Positions 44,135-53,688 of a DNA stretch of 64,000 bases are shown here, in pieces; the stretch's first letter is position 1; each line of letters starts with the position of its first letter. The DNA is from Nannocystis sp. (GTDB taxonomy: Bacteria; Myxococcota_A; Polyangia; Nannocystales; Nannocystaceae): contig JADJRG010000013.1 in the NCBI GenBank assembly GCA_016712315.1, positions 2,640,001-2,704,000 of the forward strand. The letters are read 5' to 3'. Position numbers and translations under genes: made by a program. Under the pieces are notes generated by a model. It saw only the letters and a list, made by a program, of their open reading frames with translations, was not told the DNA's origin and made no database searches.

Positions 44135-45474
44135 ATAAGGTGAGCACCAAGCCGCTGAGCGGCATGCGCGACTTCTTGCCGGAGGAGCTGGGGCGCCGCC
44201 GCTACGTGGTGGAGGTGGTGCGGCGGATCTACGAGGCGCACGGCTTCGCGCCGCTGGAGACGCCGACGATCGAGCACTTGGGGACGTTGCTCGGCAAGTA
44301 CGGGGAGGAGGGGGACCAGCTCCTCTACCGAGTGCTTCACCGACGCGACGCCTTGAAGCGGGCGCTGGCGCTGCCAGAGGTGCGCGAGGCGGACCTGGCG
44401 GAGCAAGGGCTGCGCTACGACCTGACGGTGCCGCTGGCGCGGGTGGTCGCGAATTACGAGCTGCCGAGGTTCTTCAAGCGCTACCAGATCCAGCCGGTGT
44501 GGCGGGCCGATCGGCCAGGGCGGGGGCGCTTTCGCGAATTTTATCAGTGCGACGTGGACATCACGGGGACGACGTCGCTGGTCGCGGAGGCGGAGGTGTG
44601 CTCGGCGGTGGCTTCGGTGCTCGTGGCGCTCGGCTTCGCGGACTTCGAGATCCTCGTGAACCACCGCGAGCTGCTGCGGGCGATGATCCGCGCGGCCGGG
44701 ATCGACGCGGGGCTCGAGGGATCGAGCCTGGTGGCGATCGATAAGCTCGACAAGATCGGCGCGGACGGGGTGCGGGCGGAGCTGGCGGAGCGGGGGATCA
44801 GCGCGGCGTCGGCGGATCGTCTGATGACGCTGGTGTCTCTCGCGGAGCTCTCGCGCCTCGGCGCGGCGCTGGGGGCAGATGAGCGCGGGCGCGCGGCGCT
44901 CGACGAGCTCGCGCGTCTCTCTGAAATTCTACAAAAGACGCCGGCGGCGGGGCGGATCCGCTTCAGCCCGGCGCTGGCGCGGGGGCTCGGGTACTACACG
45001 GGGGCGATCTTTGAGATCGCGGTGCCTGACCTGGCGGGCAGCCTGGGCGGGGGCGGGCGCTATGACGACCTGGTCGGCATGTTCGGCAAGAAGCAGGTGC
45101 CGGCGGTGGGCTTCTCGCTGGGGCTCGAGCGGATCTTGGTGGTGATGGAGGAGCGCGGCATGTTCCCAGCGCTCGCGGTGGGGCCGGAGCTGCTGCTGTG
45201 CTGGCTCGACGTGGAGATCGGGGCGGTGCTCGCGGCGGCGGCGGCGCTTCGCGCCCAAGGGCTGCGGGTGGAGGTCTATCCCGAGGCGGCGAAGCTGGGC
45301 AAGCAGATCAGCTACGCGGACTCGCCAGGGGTGAAGGCGCCGGTGGCGGCGATCTTCGGCAAGGGCGAGGCGGAGGAGGGGGTGATCACGCTCAAGCACC
45401 TGGCGAGCGGGCAGCAGGCGCGGGTGGCGATCGCCGCGGCGGGGGCGACGATCGCGGGGTGGCGAGAAGGCTGA
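44131..45474 (+). CDS. hisS: histidyl-tRNA synthetase
   Basis: 447 residues, GTG start overlapping the ileS stop (GTGA). Class II signatures: motif 1 region MRDFLPEE, motif 2 REFYQCDVDI, His-A GLGYYTGAIFEI and motif 3 GFSLGLERIL; C-terminal anticodon-binding domain ending AGATIAGW. Two synthetase genes in one coupled operon is unusual. Full length. Confidence 0.95.
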   Translation: MNKVSTKPLSGMRDFLPEELGRRRYVVEVVRRIYEAHGFAPLETPTIEHLGTLLGKYGEEGDQLLYRVLHRRDALKRALALPEVREADLAEQGLRYDLTVPLARVVANYELPRFFKRYQIQPVWRADRPGRGRFREFYQCDVDITGTTSLVAEAEVCSAVASVLVALGFADFEILVNHRELLRAMIRAAGIDAGLEGSSLVAIDKLDKIGADGVRAELAERGISAASADRLMTLVSLAELSRLGAALGADERGRAALDELARLSEILQKTPAAGRIRFSPALARGLGYYTGAIFEIAVPDLAGSLGGGGRYDDLVGMFGKKQVPAVGFSLGLERILVVMEERGMFPALAVGPELLLCWLDVEIGAVLAAAAALRAQGLRVEVYPEAAKLGKQISYADSPGVKAPVAAIFGKGEAEEGVITLKHLASGQQARVAIAAAGATIAGWREG

Positions 45475-45504
45475 CCGAAGAGACAGGCGCGGGTGATCGC
45501 GCGA

Positions 45505-47424
45505 TCAGCCGCTCTTCTTGCTGACGCGGAGGGTGATCTCGGTGGGATCAGGGGTGGGCGGGACGATCGCGCGCAGGCGGTAGGTGTCGCCCCCGTCGTC
45601 GCGCGCGTAGAGGACGGTCTCGCCGGCGTCGAGGCGGAGCTTCTCGTGGGCGGTGTCGCCGGCGCCGGCGAGCTCCTTGGCGGAGACCTTGCAGCTGTCC
45701 TCGAGGGCAGGACACGTGTAAAAGCCAGGTCGGCTGTAGTTGTAGGCGGCGCCGGGGGCGAGGTCCTCGGGCTCGACGAAGAAGAGGTAGGGGACGCCGT
45801 CGGCGCCGCGGCGGTAGTAAAAATCGACGGGGTCGTTGTTCTTCCAATAGTCGCCGAGGAGCAGGTCGGAGAGCTTAGGCGCCTGCTCCTGGAGGAAGGG
45901 GCGGGCGGCCTCGGCGATCGCGGCGCCAGAGATGCCGATCGGGATGTCGCTGAGGGTGAAGGCGACGTTGGCCTTGCCCTCGGGGATGTCGCCGGAGGGA
46001 GGGGTGTGCAGGGCCACCTGGGCGACCTCGCTGAGCAGCTCCCAGACGTATTGATCCTTGGGCGGGTTGCCGAGGTTGAATACGACGTCGAAGACCGACC
46101 AGCCCTTGGGGTTGTTCGGGTGGTCGCCCGCGGGGCCGATCGTGACGTCGGCGGAGCACACCCAGAGCAGCTCGTAGCACTTGTTAAAGACGCGCTCGGC
46201 GTAGCGGATGCTGGCGGCGCGGACGATCAGGTGCTCCGCGAGCCAGGAGTTGATCGCCCAGGAGGTGCCGGGCCACTTCTGCTTGACGAGCTCCTTGTTG
46301 GTCGGCAGGTTCTGCTTGCACGCGTCGTCGCCGACGCAGGACTTCACGAAGGTCGGGTGCTCGTAGACCCAGAAGCGCATGTCGACCAGGGGGTCCTCGA
46401 CGACGCCCTCGATCTTGAATTTTTCAGGGTCCGAGAAGTCGAACTCGAGCTCGTCGTCGTAGGTCGGCGGGGTGACGTCGACGACGGCGCTGAGGTAGCC
46501 CTTGAGGCCGGTCGAGGAGAGGTCGGCGCCGTCGAGCAGGCGGAGGTTGGAGCTGGCGCTGACGTTCATGCTGAACTCAGGCGAGAGCACGACGCTCTTG
46601 GTGGTGAAGTCGGGGTCGAGCAGGCCGGGGTGGTCGCCCGCGGGGCCGAAGCGCTCGCTCAAGGTGGCGAGGTCGTAGAGCGCGTCGTAGAGGGTGACAG
46701 GGAGGAGGGTGCCGTCGCCGCCGATGGCGGGGTGCGTGGCCAAGAGATCCATCTGGATCGCCTTGACGAGATCGGCGGTGGGCACGAAGGGCTGGGTGCG
46801 CGGCACGCCGAGGGACTCGCTGAGGATCTGGGCGAAGCCGCCGCCGATCTTCAAGAGATCGGCGAGCTCTTGCATGCCCTCGATCGAGGTGCCCTTCACC
46901 TTGGAGTTGGCGGGGGTCATGGTGAGCAGGCGGACCAGCGCGTACTCAGGGCTGGTCTGCCAGGTGTTGTCGGGGCCCTTGAAGGTCTGACCTAAGGCGC
47001 TGAGGGAGCAGTCGTGCTGCGGGTTGGGGCTGTCGAGCTTCCACTTGTCGCCGCAGGCGTTGGTGATCTCGTTGAGGGCGTTGAAGAGCAGCGGCGAGGA
47101 GTCGACCTCGACGAGCAGGATCTCCTTGGCAGACTCGCCGAAGAGCTCGGCGGCCTGCTCGCGGTTCAGCTTGAGGGCGAGCGGCGGCACGGGGGCGTCG
47201 TTGAGGCGGAGCACGATCTCGCGCTCGTCCTCGAAGGCGCCGTCTTCGGTCGGGTCTCCGGTGCTCTCGCCGACGGTGGCGGTGGTGGTGGCGCTTGCGA
47301 GCGTGGTGGCGGCGCTGTCAGTGCCGTCCGTGTCGCTGAGCTGCTCGCCGCCGCCGCAGGCCGCGAGCAGGGCGCTGATGCCGAGAGAGAGGATGGGGCC
47401 AGTGGGTCGCGGGTGACTGCTCAT
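45505..47424 (-). CDS. large lipoprotein of unknown function
   Basis: 639 residues (a GTG one codon earlier is also possible). Signal peptide with LLAAC lipobox and a Thr/Ser/Gly linker; the mature part starts with REIVLRLNDAPVPPLALKL. No catalytic motif seen; spaced cysteines (SCVGDDACKQNLP, NKCYELLWVC) suggest disulfides. No named family recognised. Convergent with hisS; it follows the DUF1501 gene after a terminator, so it is probably transcribed separately. Confidence 0.7.
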   Translation of the reverse strand: MSSHPRPTGPILSLGISALLAACGGGEQLSDTDGTDSAATTLASATTTATVGESTGDPTEDGAFEDEREIVLRLNDAPVPPLALKLNREQAAELFGESAKEILLVEVDSSPLLFNALNEITNACGDKWKLDSPNPQHDCSLSALGQTFKGPDNTWQTSPEYALVRLLTMTPANSKVKGTSIEGMQELADLLKIGGGFAQILSESLGVPRTQPFVPTADLVKAIQMDLLATHPAIGGDGTLLPVTLYDALYDLATLSERFGPAGDHPGLLDPDFTTKSVVLSPEFSMNVSASSNLRLLDGADLSSTGLKGYLSAVVDVTPPTYDDELEFDFSDPEKFKIEGVVEDPLVDMRFWVYEHPTFVKSCVGDDACKQNLPTNKELVKQKWPGTSWAINSWLAEHLIVRAASIRYAERVFNKCYELLWVCSADVTIGPAGDHPNNPKGWSVFDVVFNLGNPPKDQYVWELLSEVAQVALHTPPSGDIPEGKANVAFTLSDIPIGISGAAIAEAARPFLQEQAPKLSDLLLGDYWKNNDPVDFYYRRGADGVPYLFFVEPEDLAPGAAYNYSRPGFYTCPALEDSCKVSAKELAGAGDTAHEKLRLDAGETVLYARDDGGDTYRLRAIVPPTPDPTEITLRVSKKSG

Positions 47425-47525
47425 CACAACGCGAACGCTATCACAGCGGAAGTGAGCGCGTCTGTACGCCCGCCTGAGCTGCGCGGCGCGAGTGAACGGC
47501 GTTCTGGCGCGGTGGGCCGCGCGGA

Positions 47526-47571
47526 GAAAAAGGTGCGGGCCGAGCGACGAGGTGAACTCGCGGCTCGGCCC
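47526..47571 (-). terminator. intrinsic terminator of the DUF1501 operon
   Basis: On the minus strand GGGCCGAG (47564-47571 side) pairs with CTCGGCCC (47537-47544 side) around a 19-base loop, then GCACCTTTTT. It lies about 20 bp after the DUF1501 stop. Confidence 0.75.
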
Positions 47572-47592
47572 GGACCTCGCGCGGCGCGGCGA

Positions 47593-48912
47593 TCAGCCGA
47601 AGAGGCGGATGTCTTCGTCGTCGGGGATGGTGAGGGGGAAGCGGTTCCCCCACTCGTTGTCGTCGATGCCGGCGAGGCGGCGCAGCGACTTGTGCACGTG
47701 CCGGGGCTCGAGGCGGATCCCCCCCTCGTCGAGGGCGAGGGTGGCTGGGTTGATGTTGAGGGCGCGGTGACCAGGGTCGGTGGCGCCGATGACCGTGTTG
47801 CCGGGGATGCCCTTGCCCATCAACATCATGCTGGTGATCGACCAGTGGTCCTTGCCGTTGCCGTCGTTGTAGCGGGGCGTGCGGCCGAAGTCGGAGGCGA
47901 CGAGCACGACCATGTTGTTGGCGACGCCCACCGCCTCGGCCTCGCTCCAGAGGAAGTCGATCTGGCGGAGCAGGGCGGCGAGGCGCGGGATGTGGCTGGC
48001 GTCGTGGTTGCCGTGGGTGTCGAAGCCGCCCATGTTGAGGTTGACCGCGGCGGAGATGCCGGCGCGATAGGCGGCGATCGCCACCTGCACTTGCCGCTGG
48101 TCGCCGTCGTTGGAGAGCGGGTTGGGCAGGTACTCTTGCAGCTTCTTGAGCTCGTTGGTGCCGGTGCGGGCGGCGTAGAGCATGCTGATCGCGTTGCGTA
48201 CGCGCGGCAGGTTCTCGAGCGCCTCGAGGTGGGCGCGGCGATCGTCCTGCGCGGCCTTGATCAGCTCGGCGGCCTTCGCCGAGTGGAAGGTGCTGGCCTC
48301 GTTGTTGGGGTCTTGGCGATCGGGGTAGGCGATCCGGCCGAGCGCGTTGGTGTTGCCGCTGCGGGTGCGCGCGACGATCCCCATGGTCTCGTCGTAGCCG
48401 CCGAAGCTCAGGTAGGCCATCGGCAGGTCGTTGCCGGCGGTCGCCGCGGCGAGCGCGGCGAAGCTGGGATAGCCCTCGGCGAGGCGGCCGCAGAAGCAGT
48501 GGCGCGCGCCAGAGTCGTGGCCGTTGGTGGCGGTGTCGACGCCGTTGAGCACCATGAGGCGCTGGTAGTGCTTCTGGAAGAAGTCCTTAAAGGCGGTGGG
48601 GTTGTCCATCGTGCCGAGCGGGGCATAACGGATGTTGCCGGCCTCCTCGATCGCTGAGGTCGCGAAGGAGCGGTTCATCGCGTCGGGCTCCATCGGATCG
48701 ACGGCGTATCCCTTGGGGTCGCAGAGGGAGGTGGGATCCCACCCGCCGCCCGCGTTGACCATGACGTAGAGCGGGCCGGTGTAGGAGGCGAAGAGCGGCT
48801 CGCGGCGCTTGCCGGTGATCGGGTCACGATCGTCGTCCCCGCCGAAGGCGCGGGTGCCAGCGACGCCGAGGCCGGCGAAGGCCATGAGGCTGAGAAACTT
48901 GCGACGGTCCAT
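47593..48912 (-). CDS. DUF1501 protein with Tat signal
   Basis: 439 residues. Tat signal RRKFLSLMAFAGLGV, followed by a sulfatase/alkaline-phosphatase-like fold: MVNAGGGWDPTSLCDP, NGHDSGARHC, DTHGNHDASH and VVLVASDFGRTPRYN with DHWS near the C-terminus. DUF1501 genes pair with c-type cytochrome DUF genes in Planctomycetes and Myxococcota. Folded export through Tat would fit a metal-containing product. Nine bases after the cytochrome gene, so one operon. Substrate unknown. Confidence 0.88.
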   Translation of the reverse strand: MDRRKFLSLMAFAGLGVAGTRAFGGDDDRDPITGKRREPLFASYTGPLYVMVNAGGGWDPTSLCDPKGYAVDPMEPDAMNRSFATSAIEEAGNIRYAPLGTMDNPTAFKDFFQKHYQRLMVLNGVDTATNGHDSGARHCFCGRLAEGYPSFAALAAATAGNDLPMAYLSFGGYDETMGIVARTRSGNTNALGRIAYPDRQDPNNEASTFHSAKAAELIKAAQDDRRAHLEALENLPRVRNAISMLYAARTGTNELKKLQEYLPNPLSNDGDQRQVQVAIAAYRAGISAAVNLNMGGFDTHGNHDASHIPRLAALLRQIDFLWSEAEAVGVANNMVVLVASDFGRTPRYNDGNGKDHWSITSMMLMGKGIPGNTVIGATDPGHRALNINPATLALDEGGIRLEPRHVHKSLRRLAGIDDNEWGNRFPLTIPDDEDIRLFG

Positions 48913-48921
48913 GAGGTCCTC

Positions 48922-51258
48922 CTATTGATGCAAGAAGCGGTAGTCCGAGAGGAGGTAGGTCATCACGCCCATCCACGCTCGGATCGTGTAGTCGGGATCG
49001 GCGGAGATCTTCCGCTCGTCGGGGAGGGGGTTGCCGGTCCACCAGTCGTTCTGGGAGGCGCAGCCGCCGGGGAGGTTGGGCGAGTAGGTGCCGTCGGCGA
49101 GGCCGGCCTTGCCGTCCTTCCAGATGCCGACGAAGAGCTGGTAGCTGCGGTCGATCTGGGGGTCGGTGAGCGCGAGCTGCTCGCCGAGCACGTGCTTGTG
49201 CAAGTGCTGGAGGTTCGCCTTGATCGCGTCGGTGACCGCCGGGATCGCGAAGCCGTTCTCGTCCTCGGGCTTGAAGTCGGGCTCGACGAAGGGGAAGAGG
49301 CGACGGTCCGGGGGCAGGTTCGAGAAGTCGCGGGCGGTGGACCAGCACGCCATCTCGTTGGCCATGCGAGCGGCGATGTTGGCCATCAGGCCGTTGGGCT
49401 CGCGGATCCGGCTGGTGATCGAGTCCGAGTCGATGCCGCCGTAGAAGATCCGGTACTCGTTGCCGCTGAGCAGGAACTCCGTGGAGGTCGGGTTCTGCCG
49501 CCACGGGTAGCCGGTGACCGCCTCGACCTTGCGCGAGAGCTGCTCGGGCGGGAGGAAGCTGGCGGTGCCGACGGTCATCAGCTCGGCCGCGTGGTCCTCG
49601 TCCGGCGGGGCGCTGACGTTGGCGGCGCGGAAGAACTCGCTCTTGATCAGCTCGCGGACGACGAAGCGGAGGTCGTAGCCGCCCTCGGCGAAGCCCTCGG
49701 CGATCTCCTTGAGGAGGAAGTCCTGGATCTCGAAGGCGCGGTGCTTCTGCACATAGTGCGGGTCGGCGAGGTCGCCCGGCTCGAGGAGGACGTCCTGGCC
49801 GGTGAGCCCCGTGAACACCGTCTGGACGGTGGCGACCGGGAAGAGGTCCTCCTGGGCGACGCGCTGGGCGAGCCACTGGTGGCCGGTGCCGAAGTCGACG
49901 AAGGGGAGCGTCTCGTCCTTGAAGCCCGGGACGCGCATGTCCTCGAACCAGGTGTTCGAGGGGGTGTAGCGGCCGGCGCCGTCGAAGTTCATCAGCGTGC
50001 CGGCCATCGGGTCCATGGTGCCGTGGCAGGCGCTGCAGTTGGGGTTGTTCATCGTCGGGTTGAAGTCGGCGATGGCGGTGGGGTCGATCGGCCGCTCGGC
50101 GAGGCGGAGCAGGTCGGTCGCGAGGAAGAAGCGGTAGATCATCCGCGCGCGGTGGCGGTTGCGGTTGGTCTCGGTGGTCGGGAAGCGGATCCAGAAGATC
50201 GGGTCGGAGATGACGCCGGCGTGCGGGTAGGCGGTCCCGTCGGCCATCTTGAGCTTGCCGGGCTTGAGCTCCTTGGGGTCCTCGTTGTCCTCGAAGACCA
50301 GCGGGCCGCCGTCGACGCCGGTGACCCGGCCGATGTCCTGGCCGAAGCTGCGCGCCGAGTAGGGCGTGAAGACCATGTAGTCGGCGGTGAGGATCTCAGT
50401 GAACGGGCGGCCGCTGCGGACGACGTGCTTGACGAGGTTGATCGCGGTGCGGGCGACGCCGACGTTCGCGCGCGAGGCCTGCTGGTTGCGCAGGGTCTCG
50501 TCGGTGGTCGCGTCGAACCACCGCCGCATCGGGTGGTCCTCGTCGTAGAGCAGGTCGATCGCGGCGGTGCCGCCGACGTAGCGATCGGTGAGGAAGAGGT
50601 CGTTGTAGATCTCGCCGAGGCGGTCGTAGAACTCGTCCTCCTCCATCATGGCGTCGAGCACCGGGTCGAGGGCGTCGATGCCGAGGCCGCGGACCTGCTC
50701 GTACTCGTCTTGGGTGGGGAGGCGGCCGAGCAGCGCGAGCGAGGCCTTGCGCAGCGTCTGCTCCTCGTCCAAGAGGGCGACGTCGCCGAAGTACTCGTCG
50801 AGCTTGACCTCGTCCTCGCACTCGACCGGGTCGGCGAGGCGGGCGAGCATCTCCTGCATCGCCTCGTACTCCTTGGAGTCGAACTCGATCTGGACGCCGC
50901 CGCCGTGGGTGACGCCGCGCTCCGTCGGCTTGACGAGCAGCAGCGGCTCGTCGTTGACCTTGTAGGCGCGGAGGTAGTCGAAGACCTTGAGGTTCTCCTC
51001 GATGTACGAGGGGCTGCCGGAGCCCTCAAGGATGAAGTTGCTCTCCTTGGCGGCGCCGCTGCTGTTGTGACACTTGAGGCACTTCTGCGAGAGGATCGGC
51101 GCCCAGATCTGCTCGCGGAAGAATTGGGCGTTGGAGACGCACTCGCCGCGTCCTTCACAGGCAGAGAGCGCGAGCGAGGCGGCGGCGCCAGCGAGGGCGG
51201 TCAGGGCGGCGCGGCTCAGCCAACGCGCGGCACTCGGTTTTGCGGACGACATCACCAT
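48922..51258 (-). CDS. multi-domain exported c-type cytochrome (planctomycete-cytochrome/DUF1588-type)
   Basis: 778 residues, with AGGAG upstream of the start. Lipobox ALSAC, then a heme c site CLKCH (about residue 62) and a second, NCSACHGTMDP (about 408), separated by helical DUF1549/1592-like domains, and a long C-terminal domain with GGCASQNDWWTG. Proteins of this class are thought to act as extracellular oxidoreductases with the paired DUF1501 partner; the substrate is unknown. First gene of the two-gene operon. Confidence 0.85.
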   Translation of the reverse strand: MVMSSAKPSAARWLSRAALTALAGAAASLALSACEGRGECVSNAQFFREQIWAPILSQKCLKCHNSSGAAKESNFILEGSGSPSYIEENLKVFDYLRAYKVNDEPLLLVKPTERGVTHGGGVQIEFDSKEYEAMQEMLARLADPVECEDEVKLDEYFGDVALLDEEQTLRKASLALLGRLPTQDEYEQVRGLGIDALDPVLDAMMEEDEFYDRLGEIYNDLFLTDRYVGGTAAIDLLYDEDHPMRRWFDATTDETLRNQQASRANVGVARTAINLVKHVVRSGRPFTEILTADYMVFTPYSARSFGQDIGRVTGVDGGPLVFEDNEDPKELKPGKLKMADGTAYPHAGVISDPIFWIRFPTTETNRNRHRARMIYRFFLATDLLRLAERPIDPTAIADFNPTMNNPNCSACHGTMDPMAGTLMNFDGAGRYTPSNTWFEDMRVPGFKDETLPFVDFGTGHQWLAQRVAQEDLFPVATVQTVFTGLTGQDVLLEPGDLADPHYVQKHRAFEIQDFLLKEIAEGFAEGGYDLRFVVRELIKSEFFRAANVSAPPDEDHAAELMTVGTASFLPPEQLSRKVEAVTGYPWRQNPTSTEFLLSGNEYRIFYGGIDSDSITSRIREPNGLMANIAARMANEMACWSTARDFSNLPPDRRLFPFVEPDFKPEDENGFAIPAVTDAIKANLQHLHKHVLGEQLALTDPQIDRSYQLFVGIWKDGKAGLADGTYSPNLPGGCASQNDWWTGNPLPDERKISADPDYTIRAWMGVMTYLLSDYRFLHQ

Positions 51259-51494
51259 TGTTAGCTCCTAACCATTCGGTGGCGGTGCGCGCGGCGGCAG
51301 CGGCCTCCTCACGCCAGCTCAACCTACGCCCGCGAGGGTGCGCGTTGCAAGGGGCAAATCGCCGCTGGAGGCGCTGTGACGCAGGCCAGGCGTGAATCTG
51401 AGTGGGGGCGCGGGGCGACAGACGGCGCGTCGGCCGACTGTCACTATCGCCTCCGCGGGCGCGAGCTCGCGCGCCGAGGCTCGCGCACGCGCGC

Positions 51495-52739
51495 TCAGGT
51501 GGTGGTGCCGTCGGTGGTGCCGTCGGTGGTGCCGTCGGTGGTGCCGTCGGTGGTGGTGCCGTCGGTGGTGGTGCCGTCGGTGGTGGTGCCGTCGGTGGTG
51601 GTGCCGTCGGTGGTGGGATCGGTGGTGGTGGTGGTGGGGTCGGTGGTGGTGGTGGGATCGGGGACGGGCTCGCAGGCGCCCGCGTCGTTGTTGCACATGA
51701 AGCCGCCGCCGCAGCCAGGCGCGCAGGTGCCACCACAACTGTCCGGGCCGCACTCGCGGCCGGCGCAGCTCGGGATACATTCACACGCGAGCTCGTCTTC
51801 GGCGGGGCCGTAGCCGGGGTCGCACTCGCAGGCGGCGCCTTCGCCTTGCGCGACGCAGGCGCCGCGGCCCGAGCAGGTCTCCGAGAAGCAGGGGCTGGTC
51901 TTGAAGGTGGCGTAGCCGAGGGTGTTGGCGAAGTCGGTCGAGCCGATGCCGACCTGGACGATCACGGGGGTGTCGACCTTGCCGATCAAGAAGGGTACGG
52001 CGTCGAACTCGATGACGGAGGAGTCGGGGGTGATCGTCGCGGTGGCGAGGCCGCGGGTGCAGCCGGTGGCGATGCTGCCGCCGACGACGTTCTCGATCTT
52101 GAAGCCGCAGTGGGCGCCGCCGTTGAGGTCGCGGTTGTGCTCGCCGCGGAGGTCGTAGGCGCTGAGCACGACGTCGACGAAGGGCAGGCCGGTCGGCGTG
52201 AGCTTGAAGTGGAGGACGTCGACGCTCGGGGCGGCGGCGTCGGCTTCGTCCGGGGTGGCGACGAGCGTTGGCTCTTCGATGGTCGTCATGACGGGGCCGG
52301 CGTTGGCGCCAGCGACGGTGCCGAAGGCGCCGATGTAGCCGATCGCTTGCCCTGGGACGGGGGTGAAGGTGTGGGCGCGGCCGCCGTCGCCGGCGACGAA
52401 GAGCACGGCGGGGTCGTCGACGTCCTTGAGCTTGGAGAAGGTGACCGTGGCGGGGATCTTGAGGATCAGGTCGAGAGGCTCGAGCTGATAGGCGCCGCCG
52501 GACTGCTTGAAGCCGCCTCGGGAGAGGTCAGCGTCGACGGGGGTGATCTTGAGGAGGCGGCTCTGACCGAGCGCGCCGGGGGGGATCACGACCTTGACGC
52601 CGCTGAGCTCGAGCTCGCCTCCCTCGGGGCCGATGGTGGCTTCTCCCGCGCCGCCGCAGCCGCCGAGGCTAAACCCAGACAAGGCGAGCGCTGCGGCGAG
52701 GAGGACGGTGTTCGAGGCGCGCGCGGAGGTCGAGACCAT
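51495..52739 (-). CDS. lipoprotein with ZU5-like and EGF-like parts and a Thr/Asp tail
   Basis: 414 residues. Lipobox LGGC; GGELELSGVKVVIPPGAL matches the start of ZU5-like domains; a beta-rich middle with three or four cysteines; then CSGRGACVAQGEGAACECDPGYGP, an EGF-like module; and a C-terminal tail of TTDG repeats. It looks like a surface-exposed adhesin-like lipoprotein; function unknown. Upstream of, and codirectional with, the cytochrome gene, 236 bp away. Confidence 0.75.
   Translation of the reverse strand: MVSTSARASNTVLLAAALALSGFSLGGCGGAGEATIGPEGGELELSGVKVVIPPGALGQSRLLKITPVDADLSRGGFKQSGGAYQLEPLDLILKIPATVTFSKLKDVDDPAVLFVAGDGGRAHTFTPVPGQAIGYIGAFGTVAGANAGPVMTTIEEPTLVATPDEADAAAPSVDVLHFKLTPTGLPFVDVVLSAYDLRGEHNRDLNGGAHCGFKIENVVGGSIATGCTRGLATATITPDSSVIEFDAVPFLIGKVDTPVIVQVGIGSTDFANTLGYATFKTSPCFSETCSGRGACVAQGEGAACECDPGYGPAEDELACECIPSCAGRECGPDSCGGTCAPGCGGGFMCNNDAGACEPVPDPTTTTDPTTTTTDPTTDGTTTDGTTTDGTTTDGTTTDGTTDGTTDGTTDGTTT
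51497..51660. repeat. 12/15-bp tandem repeats encoding the TTDG tail
   Basis: ggtggtgccgtc units in 12-bp and 15-bp versions run through the C-terminal end of the lipoprotein gene. The block is regular, probably expansion-prone, and codes for Thr-Thr-Asp-Gly repeats. Confidence 0.85.
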
Positions 52740-52774
52740 GAGACGATCTATAACAGGATCTCCGGCGGCGGCGC

Positions 52775-53545
52775 TCAGCCTCGTTCAGGCTCGTCGGCGC
52801 CGCTGAGGTCGACGCGCCAGAGCTCAGGGCGCAGCGGGAGGGTGGGGCCTGCGCCCCCCATGGTGGCGATCGGGGCCGCGAGGAGGGCGCCGAGGAGGTC
52901 GATCCAGGGGCCGCAGTGATCGAGGATCCAGGCGTCGCTGGTGGCGATGACGCCAGGCGCGGCGGCGAGCGCTACGTCGACGCGCCCGGCGAGGCGGACG
53001 TCCCAGCTCCAACCATGCGCGGCGGCGAGCGCGAGCAGGCGCGCGCGAAGGCGCGCCGCGGCGACGACGGGGCGATCGAGCAGCCAGGTGATCGTGGCCG
53101 GGGCCGCGTCGGCGAGCAGGCGGCCGATCGCGGCGATCGCAAAATCTGTCTCCAAGACCATGTCGTAAGCGCCATAGATGCCGGCGAGGTCGCGGTGGGC
53201 GCCGTCGCGGCCGACGACGACGGTGGCCTGGGCGAGCGCGCACTCGAGGGTGATGAGGGCGTTGAAGCCGTCGATGAGCAGAGGTCGGCCGCGCAGCTCG
53301 ACGAGGCCGACGCGGCGGGCGCGGCGGGCGGCGGCGGCCGGCTCGGCGCAGGCGCAGCGGCGTACGGCGAGGCGCTGGCGCGGGCTGAGTCGGTGACGCT
53401 CGCCGACGGCGGCGGCGGCGTGGGGCTCGGGATCGCCGCGGCCCAGGCGAAGGCTGAGCTCGGCGACGGCGAGGTGGAGCCGCGGGCGCTGATCGGACGC
53501 GAAGAGGCGCGAGTCGGCGGGTTCACGGCGGCGCCGGGCGGTCAT
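52775..53545 (-). CDS. DUF434-domain protein
   Basis: 256 residues. The central part (LLIDGFNALITLECALAQATVVVGRDGAHRD, GIYGAYDMVLETDFA) matches the DUF434 core with its conserved DGFN and acidic residues; the N-terminal 75 residues are Arg-rich and look like a poorly conserved extension, so the true start may be a later codon. No catalytic role is known for this family. Divergent from pncB by 143 bp. Confidence 0.72.
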   Translation of the reverse strand: MTARRRREPADSRLFASDQRPRLHLAVAELSLRLGRGDPEPHAAAAVGERHRLSPRQRLAVRRCACAEPAAAARRARRVGLVELRGRPLLIDGFNALITLECALAQATVVVGRDGAHRDLAGIYGAYDMVLETDFAIAAIGRLLADAAPATITWLLDRPVVAAARLRARLLALAAAHGWSWDVRLAGRVDVALAAAPGVIATSDAWILDHCGPWIDLLGALLAAPIATMGGAGPTLPLRPELWRVDLSGADEPERG

Positions 53546-53688
53546 GCGCGGCCGCTCCTCGACGCGGTGGCGCGCTCGGGGGGCAAAGGCGCGCCTTGAC
53601 AGCGATCCGGCGCCCTCTCAGGCTTGGCGACGATTGTGGGGCCGGGTAGAAGATCCATGCTCACGGCCCCGGGCGCGGAGGTGCGGTG

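Noticed and set aside
48925..51264. A long plus-strand open frame opposite the cytochrome gene
   Set aside because: Composition of an antisense shadow; the minus strand has two heme sites and a signal peptide.
53541..53688. A riboswitch between DUF434 and pncB
   Set aside because: No conserved NAD-type or other riboswitch motif is visible; only promoter-size spacing.
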